Shown in pieces: positions 1 to 5,548 of a stretch of 5,563 nt of DNA. The position numbers and the translations under genes were made by a program. Each line of letters opens with the position of its first letter. The stretch's first letter is position 1. The notes under the pieces are model-generated. The model was not told the origin of the DNA. It ran no database searches and worked only from the letters and a program-made list of their open reading frames with translations. Source of the stretch: Actinomycetes bacterium. GTDB lineage: Bacteria; Actinomycetota; Acidimicrobiia; Acidimicrobiales; RAAP-2. The stretch is from positions 1 through 5,563 of the forward strand of contig JAJZSX010000185.1 in the NCBI GenBank assembly GCA_021849435.1, read 5' to 3'.

Positions 1-622
1 TGAGCATCGAGGTCAACTGGTAGCGGAAGACGCCCTTACCGAGCGTCGCCGCCACCCCGTCATCGTCTCGGATGGCGCGCAAGGTTCGTCCGAGCGGTGC
101 CTTGGTGATCCGACTCATGACCCACCACATAATCAACGCGATTGCGCCGGTCAGCATGGCGAAGAAGGGCACGAACGAATTGGTGGTCAGCTTGAAGATT
201 CCCGCCAACGGCTCGGGGACGTTGTAGAGGCCGTCGGCGCCATTGAAGAGCGGGACGTAGTTGTTGATCACGTCATAGAGAACCAGTGACACCGAGATCA
301 ACACGACCGCCAGGTAGTCCGTGCGCAGCCGGCGCAGCGCGATAAGCGCCACGATGACCGCGAGCGCGGACGCCGCCAGGCCCCCCAGGAGCAGGTTGAT
401 CGGGAACGGCAGCCCCCATCCGAGGATGTACTGCTGTCCAGTGCCCGCCGAATTGGGAAGGCTCGTCGCGCCGGTGACGTACGCGCCGACGGCGACGAAA
501 CCGATGTAGGCGAAGTTCAAGATCCCCGTCTCGCCGTACTGGATGTTCAGCCCCATCGCGAGGATGAAATAGTCGAACAGGAAGAAGACGAGGGTGAATA
601 CGTAGTACCAAATTGCTGACAT
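1..622 (-). CDS. livM: Branched-chain amino acid ABC transporter permease LivM, partial (3' end outside window)
   Basis: Inner-membrane permease subunit of a high-affinity branched-chain amino acid (or related amide/amino acid) ABC importer; it pairs with LivH to form the channel. The reading frame is open from the ATG at 622 to the window edge, giving 207 residues without a stop; LivM proteins are usually 300-400 aa, so roughly a third or more is missing. Visible family marks are the N-terminal 'GLNIQYGETGILNFAYIGF' stretch (residues 24-42), the loop 'LRTDYLAVVLISVSLVL' (99-115), 'NGADGLYNVP' (127-136), and the cytoplasmic coupling segment 'GRTLRAIRDDDGVAATLG' (178-195) that docks on the ATPase. 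Hydrophobic helices lie near 5-25, 33-52, 74-97, 103-121 and 149-170. The start is 4 bp after the livH stop, with AAAGGG about 8 bases upstream inside livH, so the two are co-transcribed and probably translationally coupled. ATPase genes (livG, livF) are expected beyond the left edge. The transported substrate cannot be read from the permease. Confidence 0.93.
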   Translation of the reverse strand, partial: MSAIWYYVFTLVFFLFDYFILAMGLNIQYGETGILNFAYIGFVAVGAYVTGATSLPNSAGTGQQYILGWGLPFPINLLLGGLAASALAVIVALIALRRLRTDYLAVVLISVSLVLYDVINNYVPLFNGADGLYNVPEPLAGIFKLTTNSFVPFFAMLTGAIALIMWWVMSRITKAPLGRTLRAIRDDDGVAATLGKGVFRYQLTSML

Positions 623-626
623 TGTC

Positions 627-1505
627 TTAACCCTTTCCCGGGCGCGCGAACAGACCGCTCGGCCTGAAGAGCAGCGCGAATATCAAGATGACGAACGCCA
701 CGTCGAGTTTCCAGGCGGGGTTGATGAACGCCGCCGAGATCTCAGTAGCGAGACCGATCAGCAACGCACCCGCCATCGCGCCGTAGATGCTGCCGACGCC
801 ACCAACGATCACCGCAGCGAAGATCACGAACAGGAACAGCTCGCCGGCCGCCGGAGTGAGGTTTCCCTCGGTGATGCCCAGCACGGTGCCGGCGATACCC
901 GCCATGGTGCCTGAGAGGAACCAGGTGATCGTCGTGATGCGTCGGGTGTCGATGCCGCTAGTCATGGCCAATGTCGTGTTGTCGGACATGGCGCGCATTG
1001 ACTTGCCGAGGCGTGACATCTTGAGCATCAGGTGGATACCGAGCATCAAGAAGACCGCGACGACCATGACGATGAGCTGATCCCGGGTAAGCAAGAACGG
1101 ACCGATGTGCAAGACATGCTCGAGTGGCATCGAGTAGTTGCGCACGTTCGGGCCCCAGAACGAGTAGATGACGTTCAAGATGATCAGCGAGAGTCCGAAG
1201 GTCACGATCATCACGTAGAACGACTTACTGAAACGCCGCGCGAACGGACTCAACAAGAAATGATTCAGCAAGACCGCGAGAATGCCCATCATGAGCGACC
1301 CGAACACGAGCGCGACCCAGATGTTGAGATGGAAGTACTCCGCGTTGAGCACGTACGTGAAGTACGCACCGAGCGCCATGAAGTCGCCATAGGCGAAGTT
1401 GATGTAGTTCGTGATTCCGAACTGCAGGCTCAACCCCACCGCAGAGATGGCCAGCACGGACGCCGTAACGAAACCGAAGCCGACCGACAGCCAAAAAAGC
1501 GTCAC
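627..1505 (-). CDS. livH: Branched-chain amino acid ABC transporter permease LivH
   Basis: First permease of the liv-type importer, forming the membrane channel with LivM. From the GTG at 1505 it is 292 aa, the usual size for LivH. Family marks: 'GLSLQFGITNYINFAYGDF' (residues 24-42), ATPase-coupling segment 'GKSMRAMSDNTTLAMTSGID' (167-186), 'VIVGGVGSIYGAMAGALLIG' (232-251) and the C-terminal 'RPSGLF' (281-286). About eight hydrophobic helices are visible, the first at residues 4-28. The frame stays open to a TTG at 1571 (314 aa), but that adds 22 mostly hydrophilic residues, has no Shine-Dalgarno sequence, and falls inside a predicted promoter. The GTG at 1505 has GGGGGGAG ending 5 bases upstream and puts the first helix near the N-terminus. 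A second GTG at 1511 is too close to that site. The gene ends 4 bp before livM. No substrate-binding-protein gene is adjacent upstream, so the binding protein is encoded elsewhere or downstream of the window edge. Confidence 0.93.
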   Translation of the reverse strand: MTLFWLSVGFGFVTASVLAISAVGLSLQFGITNYINFAYGDFMALGAYFTYVLNAEYFHLNIWVALVFGSLMMGILAVLLNHFLLSPFARRFSKSFYVMIVTFGLSLIILNVIYSFWGPNVRNYSMPLEHVLHIGPFLLTRDQLIVMVVAVFLMLGIHLMLKMSRLGKSMRAMSDNTTLAMTSGIDTRRITTITWFLSGTMAGIAGTVLGITEGNLTPAAGELFLFVIFAAVIVGGVGSIYGAMAGALLIGLATEISAAFINPAWKLDVAFVILIFALLFRPSGLFARPGKG

Positions 1506-1561
1506 GTACACTCCCCCCAGGTGTTCCTGACCTCGTCGCTTTGACGAATCAAGTTTGAGAG

Positions 1562-1590
1562 TTTCTATCAAATAGGTCCACTCGTGTCAA
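1562..1590 (-). promoter_or_regulatory. Predicted sigma-70-type promoter of livHM
   Basis: On the minus strand TTGACA (1585-1590, perfect -35) is followed by a 17-bp spacer and TAGAAA (1562-1567, four of six matches to TATAAT). Transcription would begin near 1555, leaving a leader of about 50 bases before the GTG at 1505 with its GGGGGGAG site. This supports the shorter livH start, since the TTG at 1571 lies in the spacer. Prediction by eye only. Confidence 0.45.
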
Positions 1591-1650
1591 GCCGCCCACC
1601 GAGAGAATTGTCGAGCCGACCCGCACGGAATGCGATACGGCCACCGGGCT

Positions 1651-1669
1651 ATACCTTATGACCAGGTAT
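1651..1669. promoter_or_regulatory. Operator-like palindrome upstream of livH
   Basis: A perfect inverted repeat, ATACCT (1651-1656) - 7 bases - AGGTAT (1664-1669), lies about 60 bp upstream of the predicted livH -35 box. The 19-bp size with 6-bp arms fits a dimeric regulator site. It is the most distinct structure in the spacer 1572-1858. Otherwise that spacer holds the livH promoter and the stem-loop after the NifX-like gene; I see no gene in it. No regulator can be named from the sequence. Confidence 0.3.
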
Positions 1670-1840
1670 TATTGATCGGTTACTCATTGGTACGCGTGGC
1701 GAGAGACGCGCACGACCATCTCGGCCGAACCTGAGAAAACATCGGAATTACGGGTTCATTCCAGTGCGCACCGAGCCACGAACGTTTCGACCTACTGTGT
1801 CCAGACCGCAACCAGGAGGCTTAGAAATCGCTCGCGACCG

Positions 1841-1855
1841 TCCCCGCGACGGGGA
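1841..1855 (-). terminator. Weak stem-loop just after the NifX-like gene
   Basis: Directly after the TGA at 1859-1861, TCCCC and GGGGA (1851-1855 and 1841-1845) can pair around a 5-base loop, a short but G/C-rich hairpin. There is no immediate T-run; only ATTTCT follows about 10 bases later on the minus strand. It could be a weak terminator or a 3'-end stabiliser. Confidence 0.25.
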
Positions 1856-1858
1856 ACT

Positions 1859-2188
1859 TCAGGCGGCGAGTGCCGTGAGTACCGCGCTGCGCGCGTCGCC
1901 CTGGGCGCCGGTGAGCAGTTGGATCTTCATTGTCGACAGCATCCGGACCATCCCGTCACCGACGTGATCGGCGATCACCGCCTCGATCTGGTGGTCGAGG
2001 AGGAAGCGGGCGACGCGAGCGTGATGGCGCGCCGATGAACCTTCATCGTGGAGTCGGCTCCATGACACCTCGACCAGTTCCCACGACGTCACCGCGCCGT
2101 CGGCGACGTTTGCCACCGCGAGCCAGTCCGCCTTCCCCCAACGAGGATCGATTTTTCCATCAGGAGTCACCGGTGCGCAAACAATCAC
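1859..2188 (-). CDS. NifX/NifB-like iron-molybdenum cofactor-domain protein, stand-alone
   Basis: A 109-residue protein with the look of the dinitrogenase iron-molybdenum cofactor (NifX/NifB C-terminal, PF02579-type) fold. It begins with a beta strand 'MIVCAPVTPDG' (residues 1-11) and 'IDPRWGKADWLAVANV' (13-28), followed by 'HDEGSSARHHARVARFL' (47-63) and 'VIADHVGDGMVRML' (71-84), the position where NifX-like proteins have their glycine-rich, cluster-contacting turn. The His residues at 47, 55, 56 and 75 are possible ligands (inference). In nitrogen fixers this domain carries FeMo-cofactor precursors; stand-alone versions in non-fixers have no settled role, and no nif genes are seen here. The start is uncertain. 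GTG 2188 matches the domain's usual N-terminus and has a leaderless-type promoter. The same frame is open upstream to GTG 2341 (160 aa, 10 bp after the GNAT stop) and TTG 2377 (172 aa, overlapping the GNAT gene). The extra N-terminal residues resemble no domain I recognise. Confidence 0.75.
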   Translation of the reverse strand: MIVCAPVTPDGKIDPRWGKADWLAVANVADGAVTSWELVEVSWSRLHDEGSSARHHARVARFLLDHQIEAVIADHVGDGMVRMLSTMKIQLLTGAQGDARSAVLTALAA

Positions 2189-2194
2189 GTCCGT

Positions 2195-2223
2195 AGCGTA
2201 CCGCGCCTCGAGCGCATCGACAA
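2195..2223 (-). promoter_or_regulatory. Possible leaderless promoter of the NifX-like gene
   Basis: On the minus strand TTGTCG (2218-2223, four of six -35 matches), a 17-bp spacer and TACGCT (2195-2200, TANNNT type) stand 6 bases before GTG 2188. Transcription would start at or next to the start codon, as in leaderless actinobacterial genes. It lies in the otherwise unassigned 163 bp between the GNAT stop and this GTG. If the gene really starts at 2341, these bases are coding and the match is chance. Confidence 0.3.
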
Positions 2224-2351
2224 CGCGGCGAACATCGACACACGTCGCGATTCGGTACCCGGACGGGCCGGAAGGATTGACCTTAGGCGACAATCCGGTG
2301 AACCACCGCACAGGGAGCCGTTCGCGAGGAACGACCGACACGCCCCACCCA

Positions 2352-2816
2352 TCAATCGAGATCCTTGCCCATCCCAACGGTCAAGACCGAGTAGCCCATC
2401 GATTCGTAGAGACTCCTCGCGACGACGTTGGGGCCAAAGACGTTGAGCGACAGTCTGGTCCCGCCCTGGCCCCTGACGTAGTCCTCTGCGGCCTGCATCG
2501 TGGATCGACCGAACCCTCTCCCGCGGAACTCCGGCTCGATCACGACGTCGTAGATGAACCACTCGTGCGCGCTTGGATCATCGGTCTTGGCGAGCCAAAG
2601 ACTTCCCACGCGCGCGCCATCATCCAGCACGTCAAAGAGTCGCTGGTCGCCATTGGGCACGCCGTCGACGAAGAGATTGGCCTTGATCCGCTCGATATTG
2701 AGCGACGCATCTCGTTGCGTGAAACCGGCCCCGAGCAATTGCTCGCGGTAATCAGTCCACATCGTCGTCAGCCACGCTGCCACGTCAGAGCCGGACTTGG
2801 GCTCGAGGTGCACCAT
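2352..2816 (-). CDS. GNAT-family N-acetyltransferase
   Basis: A 154-aa single-domain GCN5-related acetyltransferase, expected to move an acetyl group from acetyl-CoA to an amine. The acetyl-CoA pyrophosphate-binding motif A is clear: 'VVIEPEFRGRGFGRSTMQAA' (residues 91-110), with the R-G-x-G-x-G/A-type loop RGRGFG at 98-103. The following strand 'RLSLNVFGPN' (121-130) and motif B 'ARSLYESMGY' (133-142) are also typical; Tyr137 is where many GNATs have their general acid. The N-terminal half (1-60) is variable and presumably sets substrate choice, which cannot be deduced. The ATG at 2814-2816 has no Shine-Dalgarno sequence but is preceded at 7 bases by a good promoter, so it may be translated leaderless. 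The gene follows the decarboxylase by 221 bp on the same strand; acetylation of that enzyme's amine product is a speculative link only. Confidence 0.88.
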   Translation of the reverse strand: MVHLEPKSGSDVAAWLTTMWTDYREQLLGAGFTQRDASLNIERIKANLFVDGVPNGDQRLFDVLDDGARVGSLWLAKTDDPSAHEWFIYDVVIEPEFRGRGFGRSTMQAAEDYVRGQGGTRLSLNVFGPNVVARSLYESMGYSVLTVGMGKDLD

Positions 2817-2823
2817 GGCGATA

Positions 2824-2852
2824 GTTCTAGTCCACGCACTTCACGCTGACAA
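2824..2852 (-). promoter_or_regulatory. Predicted promoter of the GNAT gene, leaderless type
   Basis: On the minus strand TTGTCA (2847-2852, five of six -35 matches), a 17-bp spacer and TAGAAC (2824-2829, four of six -10 matches) lie 7 bases before the ATG at 2816. Transcription would begin at or within a base of the A of ATG. The -10 hexamer is nearly identical to that of the livH promoter (TAGAAA), which supports both. It implies that the GNAT gene need not depend on the decarboxylase transcript. Confidence 0.45.
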
Positions 2853-2926
2853 GCGATTCGGGTCAGTTTTCATCGCGCCGAGAACGTGCTGCTCGGGTCT
2901 GCGCCGCCAATCGGGAAGCAGAGTCC

Positions 2927-2956
2927 GCGGCTCACGGCCGCTCGCTTGCTCGAGCG
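2927..2956 (-). terminator. G/C-rich stem-loops between decarboxylase and GNAT genes
   Basis: Two adjacent, slightly overlapping hairpins can form: GCGGC/GCCGC (2927-2931 with 2937-2941) and CGCTCG/CGAGCG (2939-2944 with 2951-2956). They sit about 80 bp beyond the decarboxylase stop and upstream of the GNAT promoter, where a terminator would be expected. No T-run follows, so intrinsic termination is doubtful. The rest of the 221-bp spacer (2817-3037) shows only the GNAT promoter and no gene. Confidence 0.2.
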
Positions 2957-3037
2957 AACCGGTCGCGCCGTCGGTGCCGTTGGGGCTCGCCTCATCGCGA
3001 TCCACCGCGGGAATCGTCGTCGCGCGATGCGCTCGAG

Positions 3038-4462
3038 TTAGTGGTGCAGTCCTTGGCAGGTGGCGCCGAGCTCTTCAGCCACCTCGAGGAGCATCGCCAC
3101 GTCGTCAGACGTCGTACGGAAGTTGGTGAAACACGGTCGCAGCCACACGTGACCATCGATCGTGGCCGGTGACACGTAGACGCGACCATCGCGTTGAATC
3201 GCGGCGCACAAGGCGTCGTTATGGCCATCGGGATCCGCGCACCCGTCGACCATCGTTCGAAAAGGGACGATGGACAACTGCGGGCGGTTACTCAGCGTCT
3301 CGAACAGCGGTCGGTCCTTGATCCAGTCATAGAGCATCTGAGCCTGCTGACAATTCCGCTCGATGGCGTCTCGTACCGCGTTGGCCCCGTGTGTCGCGAA
3401 GAGCATCCAGAGCTTGAGGGCTCGGAAAGGGCGCGAGTACTCCAACGTGATGTCCACGGCGTTGTAGTGACCGCCGTCGTGGGGCATGTACGCCTCGTCG
3501 TGTGCGAACACCTTCGCGAGTGCCGAAGCGTCTCGCACGAGCACGGCACTGCACGCTTTGGGTACGAACATCCACTTGTGACAATCAACTGTGACCGAGT
3601 CGGCTCGATCGAGACCGCGAAACGCGTCGTCCTGACTCGCCACGGCGGCGGCCGGAGCTCCGTAGGCGCCATCGACGTGGAGCCACACGTCGAATTCGTG
3701 CGCCACGTCAGCCAACTGGTCGATCGGGTCGACGGCGCCGGTCAGGGTCGTGCCCGTCGTCGCCACGATGGCGACCGGTGTGTAACCGTCATCGAGATCG
3801 CGACGCAATTGTTCACGCAGTGCGTCAGCGCGCATTCGACGCTGCCCGTCGATGTCAATCGCTCGCACGTTAGCCGAACCGATCCCGAGAACCTCGGCCG
3901 CCCTCGTGATCGAGTAGTGCGCTTCGATCGAGCAGTAGAGGGTCGCGCGCACGCCGCCGAGTCCACGGTCGCGCGCGCCGGGAATGGCTGCTTCACGGGC
4001 AGACGCGAGCGCCGTGATGTTAGAGATGGTCCCACCACTGGTGAACGTGCCGGTCTGGGCTGGGAACCCGATGAACTCGGCGAGCCAGCGCACGGCCTGC
4101 CACTCGAGTTCGGTGGCCGCACCGGCGTCCACGGCGAGATTGGTGTCATAGGAGTGAGCGAGCAAATCTGCCAGGGCGCCAGCTTCAAGTCCGCTGGAAC
4201 CGATGAACGCGAAGTACCGGGGTCGGGACTGGGCAAGGGACGAGTCCAGTACTTCGACCGCCTGATCGATCACGTCAAGGACGTTGCTCCCGTTACCGGG
4301 TAGCGGCATGGTCAACACCTCGCGCAACGCATCACTGGGAAGCGACTCGCGCTCGCGAGCGGTATCGAACTCCTTCCACGCGTGCAACACGTGTTGTGCG
4401 GTTCGAGACAGTGCCGCCTCGCGTTGATCACCTAAAGACAAATCCATTGTGCCGTAGTCCAC
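3038..4462 (-). CDS. Group II pyridoxal-5'-phosphate-dependent amino acid decarboxylase
   Basis: A 474-aa cytosolic enzyme of the aromatic-L-amino-acid/glutamate/diaminobutyrate decarboxylase family (Pyridoxal_deC), full length for the family. It should remove the alpha-carboxyl group of an amino acid to give an amine and CO2. The catalytic set is complete: Lys296 in 'TVDCHKWMFVPK' (291-302) forms the Schiff base; Asp263 in 'LHVDGAYGA' (261-269) contacts the pyridine nitrogen; His182 in 'AHYSITRAAEVLG' (181-193) stacks on the ring; 'TSGGTISNITAL' (141-152) and 'TTGTTLTGAVDP' (235-246) bind cofactor phosphate and ring. 'RPFRALKLW' (344-352) follows the flexible catalytic loop region. 'PRYFAFIGSS' (81-90) is the usual substrate-side segment. 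The substrate cannot be decided; some relatives act as aldehyde synthases or on aspartate or glutamate. GTG 4462 is preferred because TAGGTT lies 6 bases upstream (leaderless type); ATG 4447, five codons in, is the alternative. Neither has a good ribosome binding site. Confidence 0.92.
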   Translation of the reverse strand: MDYGTMDLSLGDQREAALSRTAQHVLHAWKEFDTARERESLPSDALREVLTMPLPGNGSNVLDVIDQAVEVLDSSLAQSRPRYFAFIGSSGLEAGALADLLAHSYDTNLAVDAGAATELEWQAVRWLAEFIGFPAQTGTFTSGGTISNITALASAREAAIPGARDRGLGGVRATLYCSIEAHYSITRAAEVLGIGSANVRAIDIDGQRRMRADALREQLRRDLDDGYTPVAIVATTGTTLTGAVDPIDQLADVAHEFDVWLHVDGAYGAPAAAVASQDDAFRGLDRADSVTVDCHKWMFVPKACSAVLVRDASALAKVFAHDEAYMPHDGGHYNAVDITLEYSRPFRALKLWMLFATHGANAVRDAIERNCQQAQMLYDWIKDRPLFETLSNRPQLSIVPFRTMVDGCADPDGHNDALCAAIQRDGRVYVSPATIDGHVWLRPCFTNFRTTSDDVAMLLEVAEELGATCQGLHH

Positions 4463-4468
4463 CCATAG

Positions 4469-4474
4469 AACCTA
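4469..4474 (-). promoter_or_regulatory. -10-like hexamer before the decarboxylase start
   Basis: TAGGTT on the minus strand fits TANNNT and stands 6 bases before GTG 4462, the same geometry as the other leaderless-type starts in this window. No convincing -35 box is seen 16-18 bp further upstream, so the call is weak. Confidence 0.2.
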
Positions 4475-4488
4475 TCGAAGGAACGAAA

Positions 4489-4596
4489 GTGCCTCGTCGC
4501 TTCGTCATCGCCTACGGCCTGTGCCGCGGCACGATCTACAGCGACTCACAGAATGGCAAGTTTCAGCGCTGCAGTGAGGTAATCAACTTCCTATGA
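4489..4596 (+). CDS. Possible small protein of 35 aa, unrecognised
   Basis: A plus-strand ORF from GTG 4489 to TGA 4596, the only plausible gene on this strand. It is preceded by GAAGGA with a 6-7 base gap to the start, a strong Shine-Dalgarno arrangement. Third codon positions are G or C in 27 of 35 codons and in all of codons 4-19, like the real genes here. It does not lie opposite another gene, so this bias is not a shadow effect. The peptide is MPRRFVIAYGLCRGTIYSD in its first 19 residues, has Cys at 12 and 28, is basic, and has no signal peptide or clear membrane helix. Its start is 26 bp from the divergent decarboxylase start, so the two would share a control region. I do not recognise a family. 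It could be a real small protein, a remnant of a larger gene, or chance. No convincing plus-strand promoter was found. Confidence 0.4.
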   Translation: MPRRFVIAYGLCRGTIYSDSQNGKFQRCSEVINFL

Positions 4597-4644
4597 AGAA
4601 ACGATAGACATTCGTATGCCGCGTGTTCACCCACATAACATCGG

Positions 4645-4998
4645 TTAGTTCGAAGGAGCGCTAGAACCTTCGACGCGACTGACTAACGCCTTCAGGACCG
4701 CAATCTCCTGGCGAAGAGCAACCTTGCCAACCCTGGTGATGGAGACCCAGGTTCGAGGCCGACGACCGTCGGTCCCTTTCTGGACATTAACAAAACCAGC
4801 TTCTTCTAAGACTCGAATATGTTGAGAGAGGTTACCTGCCGTTAATCCCATGGTCTCTTGCAGAAATCGAAACTCGACCTTGCGTGATTCATTGGCAATG
4901 GTCAGAATACCGAGTCGCACTCGCTGGTGCACGGTGTCATCCAGATCTTCGGTCGGGCTCGTTTCCTGGGTTGTTGGATCCTTTGACTCACCGACCAT
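4645..4998 (-). CDS. Winged-helix transcriptional regulator (HTH_34/ArsR-MarR-like)
   Basis: A 117-aa single-domain DNA-binding protein. After a polar N-terminal tail (residues 1-20), the winged helix runs 'VHQRVRLGILTIA' (23-35), 'VEFRFLQETMGLTAGNLSQH' (41-60, helix-turn-helix), 'IRVLEEAGFVNVQKG' (61-75), wing 'DGRRPRTWVSIT' (77-88) and a C-terminal helix 'ALRQEIAVLKALV' (94-106) that probably dimerises. The pattern 'LSQHIRVLEEAGFV' and 'RPRTWVSIT' is typical of the HTH_34 group common in actinobacteria. No cysteine pair or other metal or ligand site is seen. ATG 4998 is chosen over the in-frame TTG 5019 because GAAGGA stands 6 bases upstream of it. The start lies inside the end of the membrane-protein gene (11-bp overlap), indicating coupled translation. 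The likely role is control of that operon or of its neighbours; the inducer is unknown. Confidence 0.87.
   Translation of the reverse strand: MVGESKDPTTQETSPTEDLDDTVHQRVRLGILTIANESRKVEFRFLQETMGLTAGNLSQHIRVLEEAGFVNVQKGTDGRRPRTWVSITRVGKVALRQEIAVLKALVSRVEGSSAPSN
4650..4673. repeat. Inverted repeat at the 3' end of the regulator gene
   Basis: TCGAAGG (4650-4656) and CCTTCGA (4667-4673) are perfect 7-bp arms around a 10-base loop that itself contains the palindrome AGCGCT. It covers the last codons of the regulator gene. No T-run follows on either strand, so it is not a classic terminator; it may be a weak attenuator, a protein site or chance. Confidence 0.3.
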
Positions 4999-5548
4999 CG
5001 CTGATCCTTCGTCGAGCAATGTGGAACGTCACACCGCTGCGGCGCAAGACGTAGAACACGACCCCGCCAATGAGCAGATACAGACCTGGCAGAATCAGAT
5101 TCGGTAACGCCTCAGCATTTCCGTTCCAGGTGGAACCTATTCCGAGGCGCACAAAGAGGTTGCTGACGTCATAGAGACAGGAAAGCATCGCGAGACCAAG
5201 GTACCCAGTGACGTAGAGCAGGAACGCTCGACTCCGTTCGGTGATCGCGAGCGCTACGAGGCCGATCGCGATGACCAGCAGAGGCTGCATACCGCGTATC
5301 CAGAAGTCTGCCGGAATCCTGAACGTGATCCAACCTCGGCTCGCTACCGCCAGCACTAGCACGCCGACGCCGACGGTGGCGAAGGGCCAGATGCGCCCGG
5401 CAACTCCCGACGAACGCGCCCGTATCCAGTAGAAGCCGACGACTATGGCAATGCCGACAAAAATGCTCACTACCCAATAGGTCGTCGCCCACGGGCTCAC
5501 ATGATCGATTGGCGGGGACGTGGGTGATCCAAGACCCGATCCGAACAC
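4988..5548 (-). CDS. Hypothetical multi-pass membrane protein, 5' end uncertain
   Basis: A 186-residue protein, when read from GTG 5548, that I do not recognise as a named family. It has five hydrophobic segments, near residues 22-42, 53-70, 87-103, 107-126 and 147-167, joined by short loops. A basic C-terminal tail ('RRSGVTFHIARRRISDGR', 169-186) suggests a cytoplasmic end by the positive-inside rule. Charged or aromatic residues at the helix ends include 'YWIRARSSG' (40-48) and 'LYDVSNLFVRLG' (125-136). The frame remains open from 5548 to the window edge, so the true start may lie further upstream; GTG 5500 is a shorter alternative with no clear ribosome binding site. The gene overlaps the winged-helix regulator by 11 bp, so they form one operon. 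Small membrane protein plus HTH_34 regulator pairs recur in actinobacteria, with the regulator often presumed to act on the operon itself. Confidence 0.75.
   Translation of the reverse strand: MFGSGLGSPTSPPIDHVSPWATTYWVVSIFVGIAIVVGFYWIRARSSGVAGRIWPFATVGVGVLVLAVASRGWITFRIPADFWIRGMQPLLVIAIGLVALAITERSRAFLLYVTGYLGLAMLSCLYDVSNLFVRLGIGSTWNGNAEALPNLILPGLYLLIGGVVFYVLRRSGVTFHIARRRISDGR

Noticed and set aside
1032..1544. 170-codon plus-strand ORF
   Set aside because: Antisense to livH; its charged Glu/His/Arg/Asp-rich translation is the reverse reading of hydrophobic codons.
1859..2188. Evidence of a nitrogen-fixation island
   Set aside because: Only one NifX-like domain is present; stand-alone members occur in many non-fixing bacteria.
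2277..2849. 190-codon plus-strand ORF
   Set aside because: Antisense to the GNAT gene, which has clear acetyl-CoA-binding motifs.
2797..3129. Plus-strand ORF across the decarboxylase-GNAT spacer
   Set aside because: No ribosome binding site or family features, Arg/Ser/Pro-rich composition typical of non-coding G+C-rich sequence, and it overlaps both flanking genes.
3194..4303. Long 369-codon plus-strand ORF
   Set aside because: It lies antisense to the decarboxylase, whose catalytic motifs are all present; the translation is rich in Arg, Val and His with no family features, as expected for an antisense shadow in high-G+C DNA.
4597..4611. Mini-ORF and possible frameshift continuation after the 35-aa ORF
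   Set aside because: The overlapping ATGA gives only four codons before TAG, and the other frame gives a short tail without coding character; nothing supports programmed frameshifting.
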